Positions 1 through 7,967 of a stretch of 64,000 nt of DNA are shown here, in pieces; within the stretch, counting starts at the first letter, position 1, and each line of letters starts with the position of its first letter. The translations under genes and the position numbers were made by a program. The notes under the pieces are model-generated. The model was not told where the DNA came from. It did not search any database and saw only the letters and a list, made by a program, of their open reading frames with translations. The DNA is from Methanomicrobiaceae archaeon (GTDB lineage Archaea > Halobacteriota > Methanomicrobia > Methanomicrobiales > Methanomicrobiaceae). Where the stretch lies: contig JARVGI010000006.1 in NCBI GenBank assembly GCA_029762625.1, positions 48,631 to 112,630 of the forward strand. The letters run 5' to 3'.

Positions 1-1205
1 ACGGCTTTGACGCCCCGGTGGCACTTGAAGAAGCGCCGGACGGCTCGGGAAGGCTCTTCGCGGCCGACCAGTCGGGGACGGTCCGGATCATCGCCGCCAA
101 CAGGACGCTCCTCGACGAACCCTTCCTCGACGTGAGGAGCCGGATGGTCTCCCTGAACCCGAACGGCGACGAGCGGGGGCTCCTGGGGATCGCCTTCCAC
201 CCGGATTTCGCGGACAACGGCAGGTTCTTTGTCTATTACAGCGCCCCGCTGCGGCCGGAGGGGCCGGCGGGATGGGACCATACCTCCCGGGTGGCGGAGT
301 ATGCGGTCCGGCCCGGTGATCCGGACCGCGCCGACCCCTCCTCCGAACGGACGGTGCTGGACGTCGACCAGCCCCAGGCCAACCACAACGCCGGCCAGAT
401 CCTCTTCGGGCCCGACGGTTCCCTCTACATCGCCCTCGGCGACGGCGGGGGGGGCAACGATGCCGGCATCGGTCATCCGCCGGAAGGCAACGGCCAGACC
501 ACCGCCACGCTGCCGGGCAGCATCCTGCGGATCGACGTGGACGGCGGGGAGCCCTACGCCGTTCCCGCCGACAACCCCTTTGCGGGCGGAGGCGGGAGGG
601 GCGAGATCTACGCCTACGGGTTCCGCAACCCCTACCGCATCTCCTTTGACAGGGGAGGCGAATACGGCCTGATTGCAGCCGACGTGGGCCAGCGCAGCTG
701 GGAAGAGATCAACCTGGTCATCGCCGGGGGCAACTACGGCTGGAACATCAGGGAAGGGGCCCACTGCGTGGATCCCGGCACCTGCCCGTCCACGGGACCA
801 CGGGGCGAGCCGCTGATCGACCCCGTCCTCGAGTACCCCAACACCGCCCGGCCGGGCGGGATGGGGGCGGCGGTGATCGGCGGGTACGTCTACCGGGGGA
901 CGCGGGTGCCCGCGCTCAACGGCACCTACCTCTTCGGCGACTGGGTGGGCACCGGCGGTGGACTCACCCTGTTTGCGGCCGTCCCGCCCTTCGGCGACGG
1001 AGCGCAGTGGACGATGGCGCCGCTTGCGGTGGCGGAGAACGGCACGGCGCAGCCGGGCCTCTACCTGCTCGGATTCGGGCAGGACATCGCAGGCGAGATG
1101 TACGTCCTCACCTCGGATGCGAGCGGGCCGGCGGGCGGCACGGGAAAGATCTTTGCGGTCTCCCCGGCCTCCAGAACCCATTTTTTGTCCCCGGTATTAC
1201 CATGA
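1..1205 (+). CDS. PQQ-dependent sugar dehydrogenase-like protein (5-prime partial)
   Basis: Beta-propeller protein of the glucose/sorbosone dehydrogenase (soluble Gdh/Ylii) family, probably acting outside the membrane to oxidise sugars or aldehydes with a PQQ-like cofactor. Family signatures seen: NGDERGLLGIAFHPDF, GPDGSLYIALGDGG, GFRNPYRISF, DVGQRSWEEI, GGNYGWNIREG and a late LNGTYLFGDW. The reading frame is open from base 3 and already reads GFDAPVALEE, a typical early propeller strand. So the N-terminus and signal peptide lie upstream of the window, and the GTG at 18 is not a true start. The stop is at 1203-1205. Methanogens are not known to make PQQ, so the cofactor and substrate are uncertain; the family call is firm. 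Confidence 0.85.
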   Translation, partial: GFDAPVALEEAPDGSGRLFAADQSGTVRIIAANRTLLDEPFLDVRSRMVSLNPNGDERGLLGIAFHPDFADNGRFFVYYSAPLRPEGPAGWDHTSRVAEYAVRPGDPDRADPSSERTVLDVDQPQANHNAGQILFGPDGSLYIALGDGGGGNDAGIGHPPEGNGQTTATLPGSILRIDVDGGEPYAVPADNPFAGGGGRGEIYAYGFRNPYRISFDRGGEYGLIAADVGQRSWEEINLVIAGGNYGWNIREGAHCVDPGTCPSTGPRGEPLIDPVLEYPNTARPGGMGAAVIGGYVYRGTRVPALNGTYLFGDWVGTGGGLTLFAAVPPFGDGAQWTMAPLAVAENGTAQPGLYLLGFGQDIAGEMYVLTSDASGPAGGTGKIFAVSPASRTHFLSPVLP

Positions 1206-1210
1206 GAAAA

Positions 1211-1224
1211 TTTTTATAAAAATA
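1211..1224 (+). promoter_or_regulatory. Candidate TATA box before the cupredoxin-fasciclin operon
   Basis: The run tttttataaaaata lies in an AT-rich patch within the 199-base gap between the dehydrogenase and the cupredoxin-fasciclin gene. If used, transcription would start near 1250 and leave a long leader of about 155 bases before the ATG at 1405. Position and composition fit an archaeal TATA element, but the long leader lowers confidence. Confidence 0.3.
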
Positions 1225-1404
1225 GTCTGATGTAGAAGGGGAGCTTTCATCTGCGGGCGTCCCATTCCGGTCGCAGCGGGGGATACTGCACCGGTAGCCG
1301 GGTGTGTCCGCACCAGAATCCGCCATGAGTTCACGGCACATCCCCGACAACTGCCGGAGTGCACCCCCTACCGACGCCCCGCTCCCTCGCGTGCTACAGA
1401 GGTA

Positions 1405-2424
1405 ATGAACATGCACACACGACTATGTATGCTGGGTGTTGCGCTTCTTGTCATGGCGGGGCTGGTATGCTTCGCCGCAACCGCGCAGCCCCAGGACCAA
1501 GCGTCCGTCTCGATCCAGAACGGCACCTTCGACCCGGCAACGGTCGAGGTGGTTGCCGGCGGGACGGTGGAATGGACCAATGACGACGATACCGATCATA
1601 CGGTGACGAGCACGATACCGCTCTTCGACTCGGGACCACTCGGGCCCGCGGCCATGTTCACCTACACCTTCGATGAGGCGGGAACCTACGACTACATCTG
1701 CATGCTCCACCCGGAGATGCGGGGACAGGTCGTGGTGGTCGAATCGGAGGACGGTGCTCCGGTGATGGGGAATGAGACCATTCCGGACGTCATCGCCATG
1801 GAGAGCAACCTCACCGAGCTCGCAGCGGCGATCGAGGCCGCCAACCTGACCGAAGCGCTCGGTGGCGAGGGGCCGTTCACCATATTCGCACCGAACGACG
1901 AGGCATTTGCCGCAGTGTCGGCCGATGTCCTGAACGACACGGCGCTGCTCACCCAGGTGCTCACCTACCACGTGGTGGAGGGCCAGTACATGGCCGCCGA
2001 TCTTGTGGACGGGATGAACCTGACCACCCTGCAGGGAGGTGAACTGGTTATCGCGATCGGCGAGGAGGGCAACGTCACCGACATGAACATGACGGAAGAG
2101 GCCGGAATGGAGGAGAACGTCACCGACATGAACCTGACGGAAGAGGCCGGAATGGAGGAGAACGTCACCGACATGAACATGACGGAGACGGAGGAGCCGG
2201 CAATGGAAGAGAACGTCACGGCGACGGTAATGGTCAATGAGGCCACCGTGGTCGAGGCGGACATCATTGCGTCCAACGGCGTCATCCACATCATCGACGC
2301 CGTGCTGGTGCCGGCCGATCTCATGATGCCGGCCAATGAAACCATGAACGAAACGGCGAACGAAACGGTTGTCGAGGAAGTCGTGGAGGATATCGTCGAA
2401 GTGATCCCCGTCAATACCTCATGA
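1405..2424 (+). CDS. Secreted cupredoxin-fasciclin (FAS1) fusion protein
   Basis: Exported blue-copper plus adhesion-type protein of 339 aa. Residues 1-30 form a signal peptide (hydrophobic LGVALLVMAGLVCFAATA). Residues 33-112 are a plastocyanin-like domain with a full type-1 copper set: His65, then Cys99-x2-His102-x2-Met105. From about residue 128 a FAS1 domain follows (GPFTIFAPNDEAFAAV, LTYHVVEGQYMAADL, VVEADIIASNGVIHIIDAVLVP). The FAS1 domain is interrupted at residues 223-269 by repeats rich in Met and N-x-T sequons. The tail after residue 312 is acidic and sequon-rich. The start ATG 1405 has a GAGGT ribosome site just upstream. It is followed after 16 bases by a second FAS1 gene, so the two probably form an operon. 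Likely an extracytoplasmic, N-glycosylated redox or copper-binding surface protein; its partner is unknown. Confidence 0.88.
   Translation: MNMHTRLCMLGVALLVMAGLVCFAATAQPQDQASVSIQNGTFDPATVEVVAGGTVEWTNDDDTDHTVTSTIPLFDSGPLGPAAMFTYTFDEAGTYDYICMLHPEMRGQVVVVESEDGAPVMGNETIPDVIAMESNLTELAAAIEAANLTEALGGEGPFTIFAPNDEAFAAVSADVLNDTALLTQVLTYHVVEGQYMAADLVDGMNLTTLQGGELVIAIGEEGNVTDMNMTEEAGMEENVTDMNLTEEAGMEENVTDMNMTETEEPAMEENVTATVMVNEATVVEADIIASNGVIHIIDAVLVPADLMMPANETMNETANETVVEEVVEDIVEVIPVNTS
2071..2211 (+). repeat. 45-base tandem repeat coding a Met/sequon-rich insert in FAS1
   Basis: Two 45-base units (2071-2115 and 2116-2160) differ by one base (atgaacatg against atgaacctg). A third, longer unit (2161-2211) carries a changed end, and aacgtcacg begins again at 2212. 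Each unit codes NVTDMNMTEEAGMEE or a close variant, with two N-x-T glycosylation sequons and three Met residues. The near-identity of units 1 and 2 points to recent in-frame expansion. Confidence 0.95.
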
Positions 2425-2440
2425 GGCACAAGGAGCCGCT

Positions 2441-3298
2441 ATGATACGAAAAGAGATCCTGCTGGGAATGGCACTCGTAGCCCTTATCGGGCTGGCATGC
2501 TGCCCAGCGCAGGCGTATATCGAGGAGACCCCCACGAATGTCGAGGAGACCGCTACGAATGTGACAGACGGGGAAGACATCCCCGCGCTGATCGCGGCGA
2601 ATGGGAACCTCACCACCCTCGGGACGGCGGTGGAGACGGCGAATTTGACTGAAGCGCTCAGCGCGGAGGGGCCGTTCACGGTCTTCGCACCGACCGACCA
2701 GGCATTCGAGGCGCTGCCCCCGGGCATCCTGGACATCCTGATCAATGACACCGAAGCCCTGACTGACGTGCTCACCTATCATGTCGTCAACGGCACCTAT
2801 ATGGCCGCCGACCTAGCCGGCGTGAGCACCCTGACCACGTTGCAGGGAGACAACCTCACCGTCAACGCGACGGATGCCGGGGTGCAGGTGGAGAACGCCA
2901 CGGTGATCGAAGCGGACGTCGCGGCCTCCAACGGGGTCGTCCACCTCATTGACGCCGTGCTGCTTCCCGCGCCCCTCGTACTGGCCACGGACCAGGAGAT
3001 CGCCAATGAGAGCGTGATGGTACCGCTGGTGGTGAGCGAAGGGGCCGGGTGGATGGTGATCCACGCCGACGAGAACGGTACTCCTGGCCCGATCCTGGGG
3101 CAGAGTCCGGTCGCTGCGGGGGTGAACGCGAACGTCACGGTGCAGATCGCGGTGGAGAATGCCACCGACAGCATGTTCGCCATGCTGCACGTGGATGCCG
3201 GGAATCCCGGCGAATTCGAGTTCCCGGGACCTGACGGACCGGTGGTGGTGGACGGCGTGGTTCTCGCACCGCCATTCAACGTGACCATGGCGGCATGA
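2441..3298 (+). CDS. Secreted fasciclin (FAS1) protein with DUF7282-like C-terminal domain
   Basis: Exported 285-aa protein. Residues 1-25 are a signal peptide ending near CCPAQA. FAS1 domain at about 42-175 (GPFTVFAPTDQAFEALPPG, LTYHVVNGTYMAADLAG, VIEADVAASNGVVHLIDAVL). The C-terminal part, about 180-285, has the pattern VVSEGAGWMVIHADENGTPG followed by ILGQSPVAAG, seen in the archaeal surface-protein domain DUF7282. There are many N-x-S/T sequons. A strong AAGGAG ribosome site precedes ATG 2441. It lies 16 bases after the cupredoxin-fasciclin gene and its FAS1 domain closely resembles that of the neighbour, suggesting duplication. Likely a cell-surface adhesion or envelope protein; no enzymatic motif is seen. 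Confidence 0.85.
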   Translation: MIRKEILLGMALVALIGLACCPAQAYIEETPTNVEETATNVTDGEDIPALIAANGNLTTLGTAVETANLTEALSAEGPFTVFAPTDQAFEALPPGILDILINDTEALTDVLTYHVVNGTYMAADLAGVSTLTTLQGDNLTVNATDAGVQVENATVIEADVAASNGVVHLIDAVLLPAPLVLATDQEIANESVMVPLVVSEGAGWMVIHADENGTPGPILGQSPVAAGVNANVTVQIAVENATDSMFAMLHVDAGNPGEFEFPGPDGPVVVDGVVLAPPFNVTMAA

Positions 3299-3598
3299 AC
3301 GACACAGGGTGTCTCCACCCACCATCCTTTTTTGCAGGAATGAAAAGAAGAGCCCGCTCGTTTCACGTGGACGACCGATTCCCCTCACCTTCCAGGGGAT
3401 ACTCACCGGCAGGTGACCGGCACCCGACCTCCGCCCCTGCTCAGAGACCGGTAGCATTGCCGGAAGGGAGGGCGTCCCCCTTCCCCGAGCTCCCACCATC
3501 CGGGGAATAGGTAGAAATCCCGGTTCCGAACATGTTAAGATCCTACAGTTAATAATTTCCAAAAGTAATACATAATTTATTAACAGTGGTGGCATTTT
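3299..3598. other. Intergenic stretch with poly-T terminator and AT-rich promoter
   Basis: No convincing gene. A T6 run at 3328-3333 after cc is a plausible archaeal terminator for the fasciclin operon. From about 3530 the composition changes abruptly to AT-rich (taataatttcc, aatttatta near 3571-3581). This can supply the promoter of the next gene and marks the left edge of the low-GC block. Confidence 0.5.
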
Positions 3599-4867
3599 TT
3601 GTCTGTAACGGATCGTCCTGTTGAGAATGAGGCCTCGCGGTATCGTCTCGATCTCCGACTCGGTATCCCCCGCTCTATTGTTACAGGTTCACTTGAATGG
3701 TGGCTGGGCGACCCTGGTTTATGTAATGCTCCCGATCAACACCCCTATCTTGTCCTTGCAGAGATTTCTGGTGAAGAATGGGGAAATGTTGAGGATATTA
3801 TGCAAACGATCTCCCGTTGCATGGAAATCTCAGGATCCATACTCGTATCGGTACACCCAACTCAAGGTGCAGGTACTGTGCCCGAGTATTCATCGTATCA
3901 GATTCATCCCTCTCCGGGACTTTATTCATTTGTCTTCTTGCTGTCTACTATTTGCCCGATAATCGCGGATCCAGGATCACTTGCGTATAGTATGAGTCGT
4001 GGATCGCCAACGCCTTTCAGCACGATTCCTCCCCTTAGTTCAGGTGACACGCTTCATTCATTAGAGGGCACAAACAAGCCGATTTGTGATCAGAAAGAAG
4101 ACGCGAGAACAATCGCGAAGAGGGAGAGGAATCATGAACCGATACCTGTAGAAATTCTTCGAATCGTCCTTCGTAAGCAAGGATATCCTGTTGGTGAATA
4201 TGACCTTGCGCGTAAGGAATGGCTTACTATTTCTGAATCTAATCTAAGAAAGAACGCAAAATTATCTCTCCGCAAATTCCGCATTCAGAAAGGATATCAG
4301 GTAACTACATCGATGCACAGGAAGAACCCCCAAATGTTTGTTGTCGGGGACCTTCATCTGGGGCATGAGAACAGTATCCCCCGATACAAGAGACCGTTTT
4401 TATTGAGCGATTCCAAGGAAATGGATCGGGTTCTCATCAGGAACTGGAACTGGACAGTAAAAAAGGAGGATACAGCGATCTTCCTTGGAGACTTAGCGTA
4501 TAAGAATTCCGATTCTCCCGAATCCTACCTCAATCGTCTTAATGGAAGAATCTTTTTTATCGAGGGCAACCATGATCCATACTTCCCGTACATGTCCCAT
4601 TGCCTTCAAATGCGATATAAGGGAATACCATTTCTCTTCATCCACGATCCTGAGGAGGTGAACAGGCCATTTGAAGGCTGGGTGATTCACGGGCATGTTC
4701 ATAACAAAGATATCATCCAATATCCATTTTTTAACCCCGATACGCGAATGGTGAATGTGAGTGTTGAAATGATCGGGTATCGCCCGATATCACTCGACGT
4801 GATCCATACGTTGGTTACGGGAACCGAGGAAGTTATCCCCATCCATGATCCCCTCTTAATCCGATGA
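3599..4867 (+). CDS. Metallophosphoesterase with N-terminal 2H-phosphoesterase-like region
   Basis: 422-aa protein. The C-terminal part (about 243-400) is a calcineurin-like phosphoesterase of the COG4186 type with every metal-binding block: GDLHLGH, FLGDLAY, EGNHD and a final HGHVHN. The N-terminal 130 residues are not clearly assignable. They carry the order HPYLVLAEI, a middle region, then QIHPSPGLYSFVFLLS, which resembles the first half of LigT-like 2H phosphoesterases, but the usual two HxT motifs are not intact. Residues 140-240 are basic and helical. The start is TTG 3599, preceded at about 8 bases by GGTGG, in line with first homology at residue 14. GC is clearly lower than in the upstream genes. 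The substrate is unknown; a nucleotide or RNA phosphodiester is a guess. Confidence 0.75.
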   Translation: MSVTDRPVENEASRYRLDLRLGIPRSIVTGSLEWWLGDPGLCNAPDQHPYLVLAEISGEEWGNVEDIMQTISRCMEISGSILVSVHPTQGAGTVPEYSSYQIHPSPGLYSFVFLLSTICPIIADPGSLAYSMSRGSPTPFSTIPPLSSGDTLHSLEGTNKPICDQKEDARTIAKRERNHEPIPVEILRIVLRKQGYPVGEYDLARKEWLTISESNLRKNAKLSLRKFRIQKGYQVTTSMHRKNPQMFVVGDLHLGHENSIPRYKRPFLLSDSKEMDRVLIRNWNWTVKKEDTAIFLGDLAYKNSDSPESYLNRLNGRIFFIEGNHDPYFPYMSHCLQMRYKGIPFLFIHDPEEVNRPFEGWVIHGHVHNKDIIQYPFFNPDTRMVNVSVEMIGYRPISLDVIHTLVTGTEEVIPIHDPLLIR

Positions 4868-4974
4868 AATAATGAAAGGGATATCCCCGGGATTAACGTT
4901 TGCTCGTGAAATAATGAAGTATTTCTATCAGATTTCTTTTCAGTGTCTGGAAAAGAGGAAACAACCGACTATTA

Positions 4975-6252
4975 TTAGAATACAAGAACGCGTTGATGGC
5001 TCGCTTCTACATGCCCGGGTGGCAGCAGCACAATCCGTGCAAATTCGGATGGATCGATCTTCAGCACATTCGAAAGAACTGGATTTGCCGAAAGGCCTCT
5101 TGACGATAATGATGGAGCATAATAGTAATACTCCAGATTATCTAAGTTTGATGTCGATGTAATGACCGCCTGTATATCGAACTGGGGAGCGTCGCTCTCC
5201 TGAACATGCTCACCTGATATTGCATGAATTCCGTCCTCAATAAACACACACCGTGTCGAAATACCCCGGAATGCACATGCAACCGCGAGAGTGATCGCTC
5301 CTATCGTATACCCGGTCCCATATGGACTGTGCGTTGCGAGGAGGACGAGCGGGGGAGGATCCCTAAACAATGAAGAGTTGGGAATTATTCGTTTTGGATA
5401 AATTTTTATGGAGAAAGAGGTATGGGAGAGAATATTGTGATTCTTGCAGAATCGGAACACAATCTGGTCAATATCAGTAATTTTTCCGGGTGGAATGATG
5501 CAGTTTGAGACAATGTTCCCATTCTCCCCGATGAAAGTGCTGTATCCCCGGGAAGTAGCACTCTCGGAATGAAGCAGGGTTTTTGGGAATAGTCCTTTCT
5601 TCATTGAAATTTTATTGATTTCGGTGAGCGATTCTCCAATATTTTCATGGGTAATCGGGGCCTGGTTGCTGTGCATTGCATGCACCCCGTCGAGGTAGGC
5701 ATAGAGTTCCGGAGAGACACCATTGCGCACCGCGGTGCGGAACAGATCGAGTACATTTGAGCAGGAATGATGCGAATAGGGTGGCTGCAGAAGAAGAAAT
5801 CCAATTGCTGAGGATTTTGAACGATCCTTCGTGGCATCGATTATGCTACCCCAAAAAGACTTGTCTGCAGCATCATTGGGAGTGGAGATGATCTGGTCGG
5901 GAAATCTCATTTTGAACGGTTCAATGTGGATTCCTCTCAGTGTGAGTTCACGGGAGTCAAAGACACACCGGAAAGCCGGTAATTTAAACATATCTTCCCA
6001 AACATAACGATGTTGACGGTCGATAAACGCATAACACGCATCCCCAAGCAAGTAGGAGGTAAATGGAGGCGGTTGGAATCGAGATTTATGATGAAGGCTC
6101 TCCGGAAAAATTTTCATGCTGTAAAATTTTATAAGCTCGGCGAGCCATGAAAGTCGTTCAGGTGTCACCCTCTCTGAAGTAAAAAATATGTTACTCGACA
6201 TCATTTGAAAACGTTGTTTGTGTAGGATTTCGCGAACGTACCGTTCGACCAT
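4975..6252 (-). CDS. Protein with repeated DsrE/TusD-TusC-like modules
   Basis: 425-aa protein that I read as three DsrE-like modules in one chain. Module 1 (about 60-120) has YLLGDACYAFIDRQ and ends in SRELTLRGI. Module 2 (about 148-240) has GFLLLQPPYSHHSCSNVLDL, LYAYLDGVHAM and ends in SATSRGY. Module 3 (about 300-412) has VLLATHSPYGTGYTIGAITL, RCVFIEDGIHAI, YYYAPSLSSRGL. DsrE/TusBCD proteins relay sulfur as persulfides, but the catalytic Cys that normally precedes the Arg-Gly motif is not evident in any module, so a scaffold or TusC-like role is possible. It lies downstream of the SagB-like gene (69-base gap) in the fwd direction. ATG 6252 is used, with weak ribosome site; Met17 is an alternative. 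The family call is moderate and the function unknown. Confidence 0.65.
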   Translation of the reverse strand: MVERYVREILHKQRFQMMSSNIFFTSERVTPERLSWLAELIKFYSMKIFPESLHHKSRFQPPPFTSYLLGDACYAFIDRQHRYVWEDMFKLPAFRCVFDSRELTLRGIHIEPFKMRFPDQIISTPNDAADKSFWGSIIDATKDRSKSSAIGFLLLQPPYSHHSCSNVLDLFRTAVRNGVSPELYAYLDGVHAMHSNQAPITHENIGESLTEINKISMKKGLFPKTLLHSESATSRGYSTFIGENGNIVSNCIIPPGKITDIDQIVFRFCKNHNILSHTSFSIKIYPKRIIPNSSLFRDPPPLVLLATHSPYGTGYTIGAITLAVACAFRGISTRCVFIEDGIHAISGEHVQESDAPQFDIQAVITSTSNLDNLEYYYYAPSLSSRGLSANPVLSNVLKIDPSEFARIVLLPPGHVEASHQRVLVF

Positions 6253-6321
6253 TTCTCAATAGGTATGGGCGAATTATTCCTTTCAATAGCTCCCGCACTA
6301 GTATCGAAAAAAATGATAATC

Positions 6322-7068
6322 TCAGAAATCGCGCTCACGTTTTCCTACTGCCCCCACATATAACGGCCATTGGCTCTCCGGGTTGAGATTGGCCAGCTGA
6401 ATCATCATCTGGTCGTGGAACAGATCGATGGGATGTACCCTCCATCCTGTGCAGGATGCAGCCATTATGAGCGCCTGGCAAATATGCCCGGCCTCGATCA
6501 GCACACTCCTGAACCCTCGATTTCCCAACGCCCAGGTCGAACGGTATGGAATCCCTACCCAGAGGAACGTAACCGCTGCCCGAGTGATTAATTTAAAATT
6601 CATGCTGGCAGTTCCCATCGCAAAAGGAAGAGTTGAATCCACCCGTTCAACGACTATTTGATGCGAATGAGGAAGGTAACGATACAGGCCGGTTTCAAGT
6701 TCGTCGACCTCGCCTGCGACAAAGAAGGTCTCAATAGGATACCGTACACCGCTTGAAGGAACATTGCGAAGTGCCACGTCATTTTCCTTGGTTTTCCTGT
6801 AGCCTTGCATGCACCAGAGGAGGAATGAAAGCTCCTGTAATGTCATCGCTGATCTCGAAAAGAAGGCTTCGGGTTCCCACTGTTCAAGGGCTTCAGGGAC
6901 CGAAACATCAGCATATTTCTTTCGTTTCGGATTTGGGAGCCGGATTACTTTTGCACCTTCTGGAACCGGGATCTCTCTTTCAGGTTCAGGCTTGCGCAAT
7001 ATCATATCAACGGTCGAAAAATCCGGATACGTCGTTTTTTCCAGGAATTCAATACCGGGGTTTGTCAT
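6322..7068 (-). CDS. SagB-type nitroreductase-fold dehydrogenase
   Basis: 248-aa protein of the nitroreductase fold, SagB/ThcOx branch. Seen: a helix reading LTLQELSFLLWCMQGY, the flavin/substrate block VPSSGVRYPIE, GLYRYLPHSHQIV, the helix AGHICQALIMAASCTGW, and a PESQWPLYVGAVGKR ending. SagB enzymes use FMN to oxidise azolines in peptides or act as stand-alone oxidoreductases in archaea. The usual early RRS-x-R FMN contact is replaced here by WEPEAFF, so cofactor binding may be altered. No YcaO or precursor peptide gene is visible nearby, which argues against a peptide-azole pathway. It starts 71 bases downstream of fwdC and could be co-transcribed with it. Confidence 0.75.
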   Translation of the reverse strand: MTNPGIEFLEKTTYPDFSTVDMILRKPEPEREIPVPEGAKVIRLPNPKRKKYADVSVPEALEQWEPEAFFSRSAMTLQELSFLLWCMQGYRKTKENDVALRNVPSSGVRYPIETFFVAGEVDELETGLYRYLPHSHQIVVERVDSTLPFAMGTASMNFKLITRAAVTFLWVGIPYRSTWALGNRGFRSVLIEAGHICQALIMAASCTGWRVHPIDLFHDQMMIQLANLNPESQWPLYVGAVGKRERDF

Positions 7069-7139
7069 ACTACCTCACAAATGATGAAACGATGCTGTCG
7101 CCAATTTGATAATCGAGTCCAAATAAAGAATTGAAGAAT

Positions 7140-7964
7140 TCATTGGGGAATCCCGGAGGGGGAGGAAGCCCGAAGGAAGAGATTTCCATAGATCTCTTGA
7201 CCTTTCTTCTTCGGATGTCGCTCTCCCAGATCCCCGATGAAATGTCGAAATGTAATATCCTGCCCTGCTATTGTTTTATCAACCTGGCCGATCTCCTTGA
7301 AACCCGGGAGCATGTACGTGACATCACCAAGCACATAGATATCTCCCTTTACCATCTGGCCTCCAACACGGCCCTGGACATCTCCCTTGATTATTACCGT
7401 GCCTCCTTCGGCATGGGTGGAGACGTGGATGAAGGCATTCTTCTCAATGATGATGGTGCCTCCCAGCATGAATGTACCTATGTCATTCCCGGCACTTCCA
7501 TGAATATGAATCGTGCCTCCCCGCATCCCGCGCCAGTCGCCCCTATAGGCACACCCCACGTAATTTTGAGCGTCCCCATCAACCTGGATCTCCCCGCCTT
7601 CCATTGCTATTCCACAGAACGAGTCAACATTCCCCTTCACGTGGATTGAACCGCCCTTCATCCAACCCCCTACATACATGTCCGCGTTCCCATTGAGGGT
7701 GATGGAACCTGCAGTCATCTTCATTCCGATATATTTCACACGGGAACAATCTCCCTCGATCACGATATCGGTATCTTCAGCAGTCGTACCTGATGTACCG
7801 GTTACCTCAAAGAAATCCCCCAGCTCATTCCGTATTTTCCCTTCGCGGACTTCCAATTTGGATATCTCAGAAGGAGATTTTCCAGCGAAGACATCGGGAG
7901 AGATATTCGAACATTCGAGGAATAATTCCGGAGTTTTAAAGGGCTTCATTGTGATAGTCGCCAT
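7140..7964 (-). CDS. fwdC: Formylmethanofuran dehydrogenase subunit C
   Basis: 274-aa FwdC/FmdC. The chain is a right-handed beta-helix made of repeated G-x-x-G-G-x-I-x-V-x-G turns (GGSIHVKGNVDSFCG, GGTIHIHGSAGNDIG, GGTIIIEKNAFIHVS), as in the glutamate synthase alpha C-terminal fold. In the complex it helps hold FwdA and FwdB together. It is the last gene of the fwd operon, beginning 3 bases after fwdA. Length fits the family. Whether the enzyme is the molybdenum (Fmd) or tungsten (Fwd) form cannot be told from this subunit. Confidence 0.93.
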   Translation of the reverse strand: MATITMKPFKTPELFLECSNISPDVFAGKSPSEISKLEVREGKIRNELGDFFEVTGTSGTTAEDTDIVIEGDCSRVKYIGMKMTAGSITLNGNADMYVGGWMKGGSIHVKGNVDSFCGIAMEGGEIQVDGDAQNYVGCAYRGDWRGMRGGTIHIHGSAGNDIGTFMLGGTIIIEKNAFIHVSTHAEGGTVIIKGDVQGRVGGQMVKGDIYVLGDVTYMLPGFKEIGQVDKTIAGQDITFRHFIGDLGERHPKKKGQEIYGNLFLRASSPSGIPQ

Positions 7965-7967
7965 GTC

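Noticed and set aside
3510..3530. Sequence atcccggttccgaaca resembling the T-arm of tRNA-Gly, as a possible left attachment site of the low-GC block
   Set aside because: Only partial match with indels; not an exact direct repeat of the tRNA 3-prime end, and no integrase gene is present.
4872..5162. 96-codon plus-strand frame after the metallophosphoesterase
   Set aside because: It overlaps the 3-prime end of the DsrE-module gene on the other strand, lacks a ribosome site and shows no family pattern.
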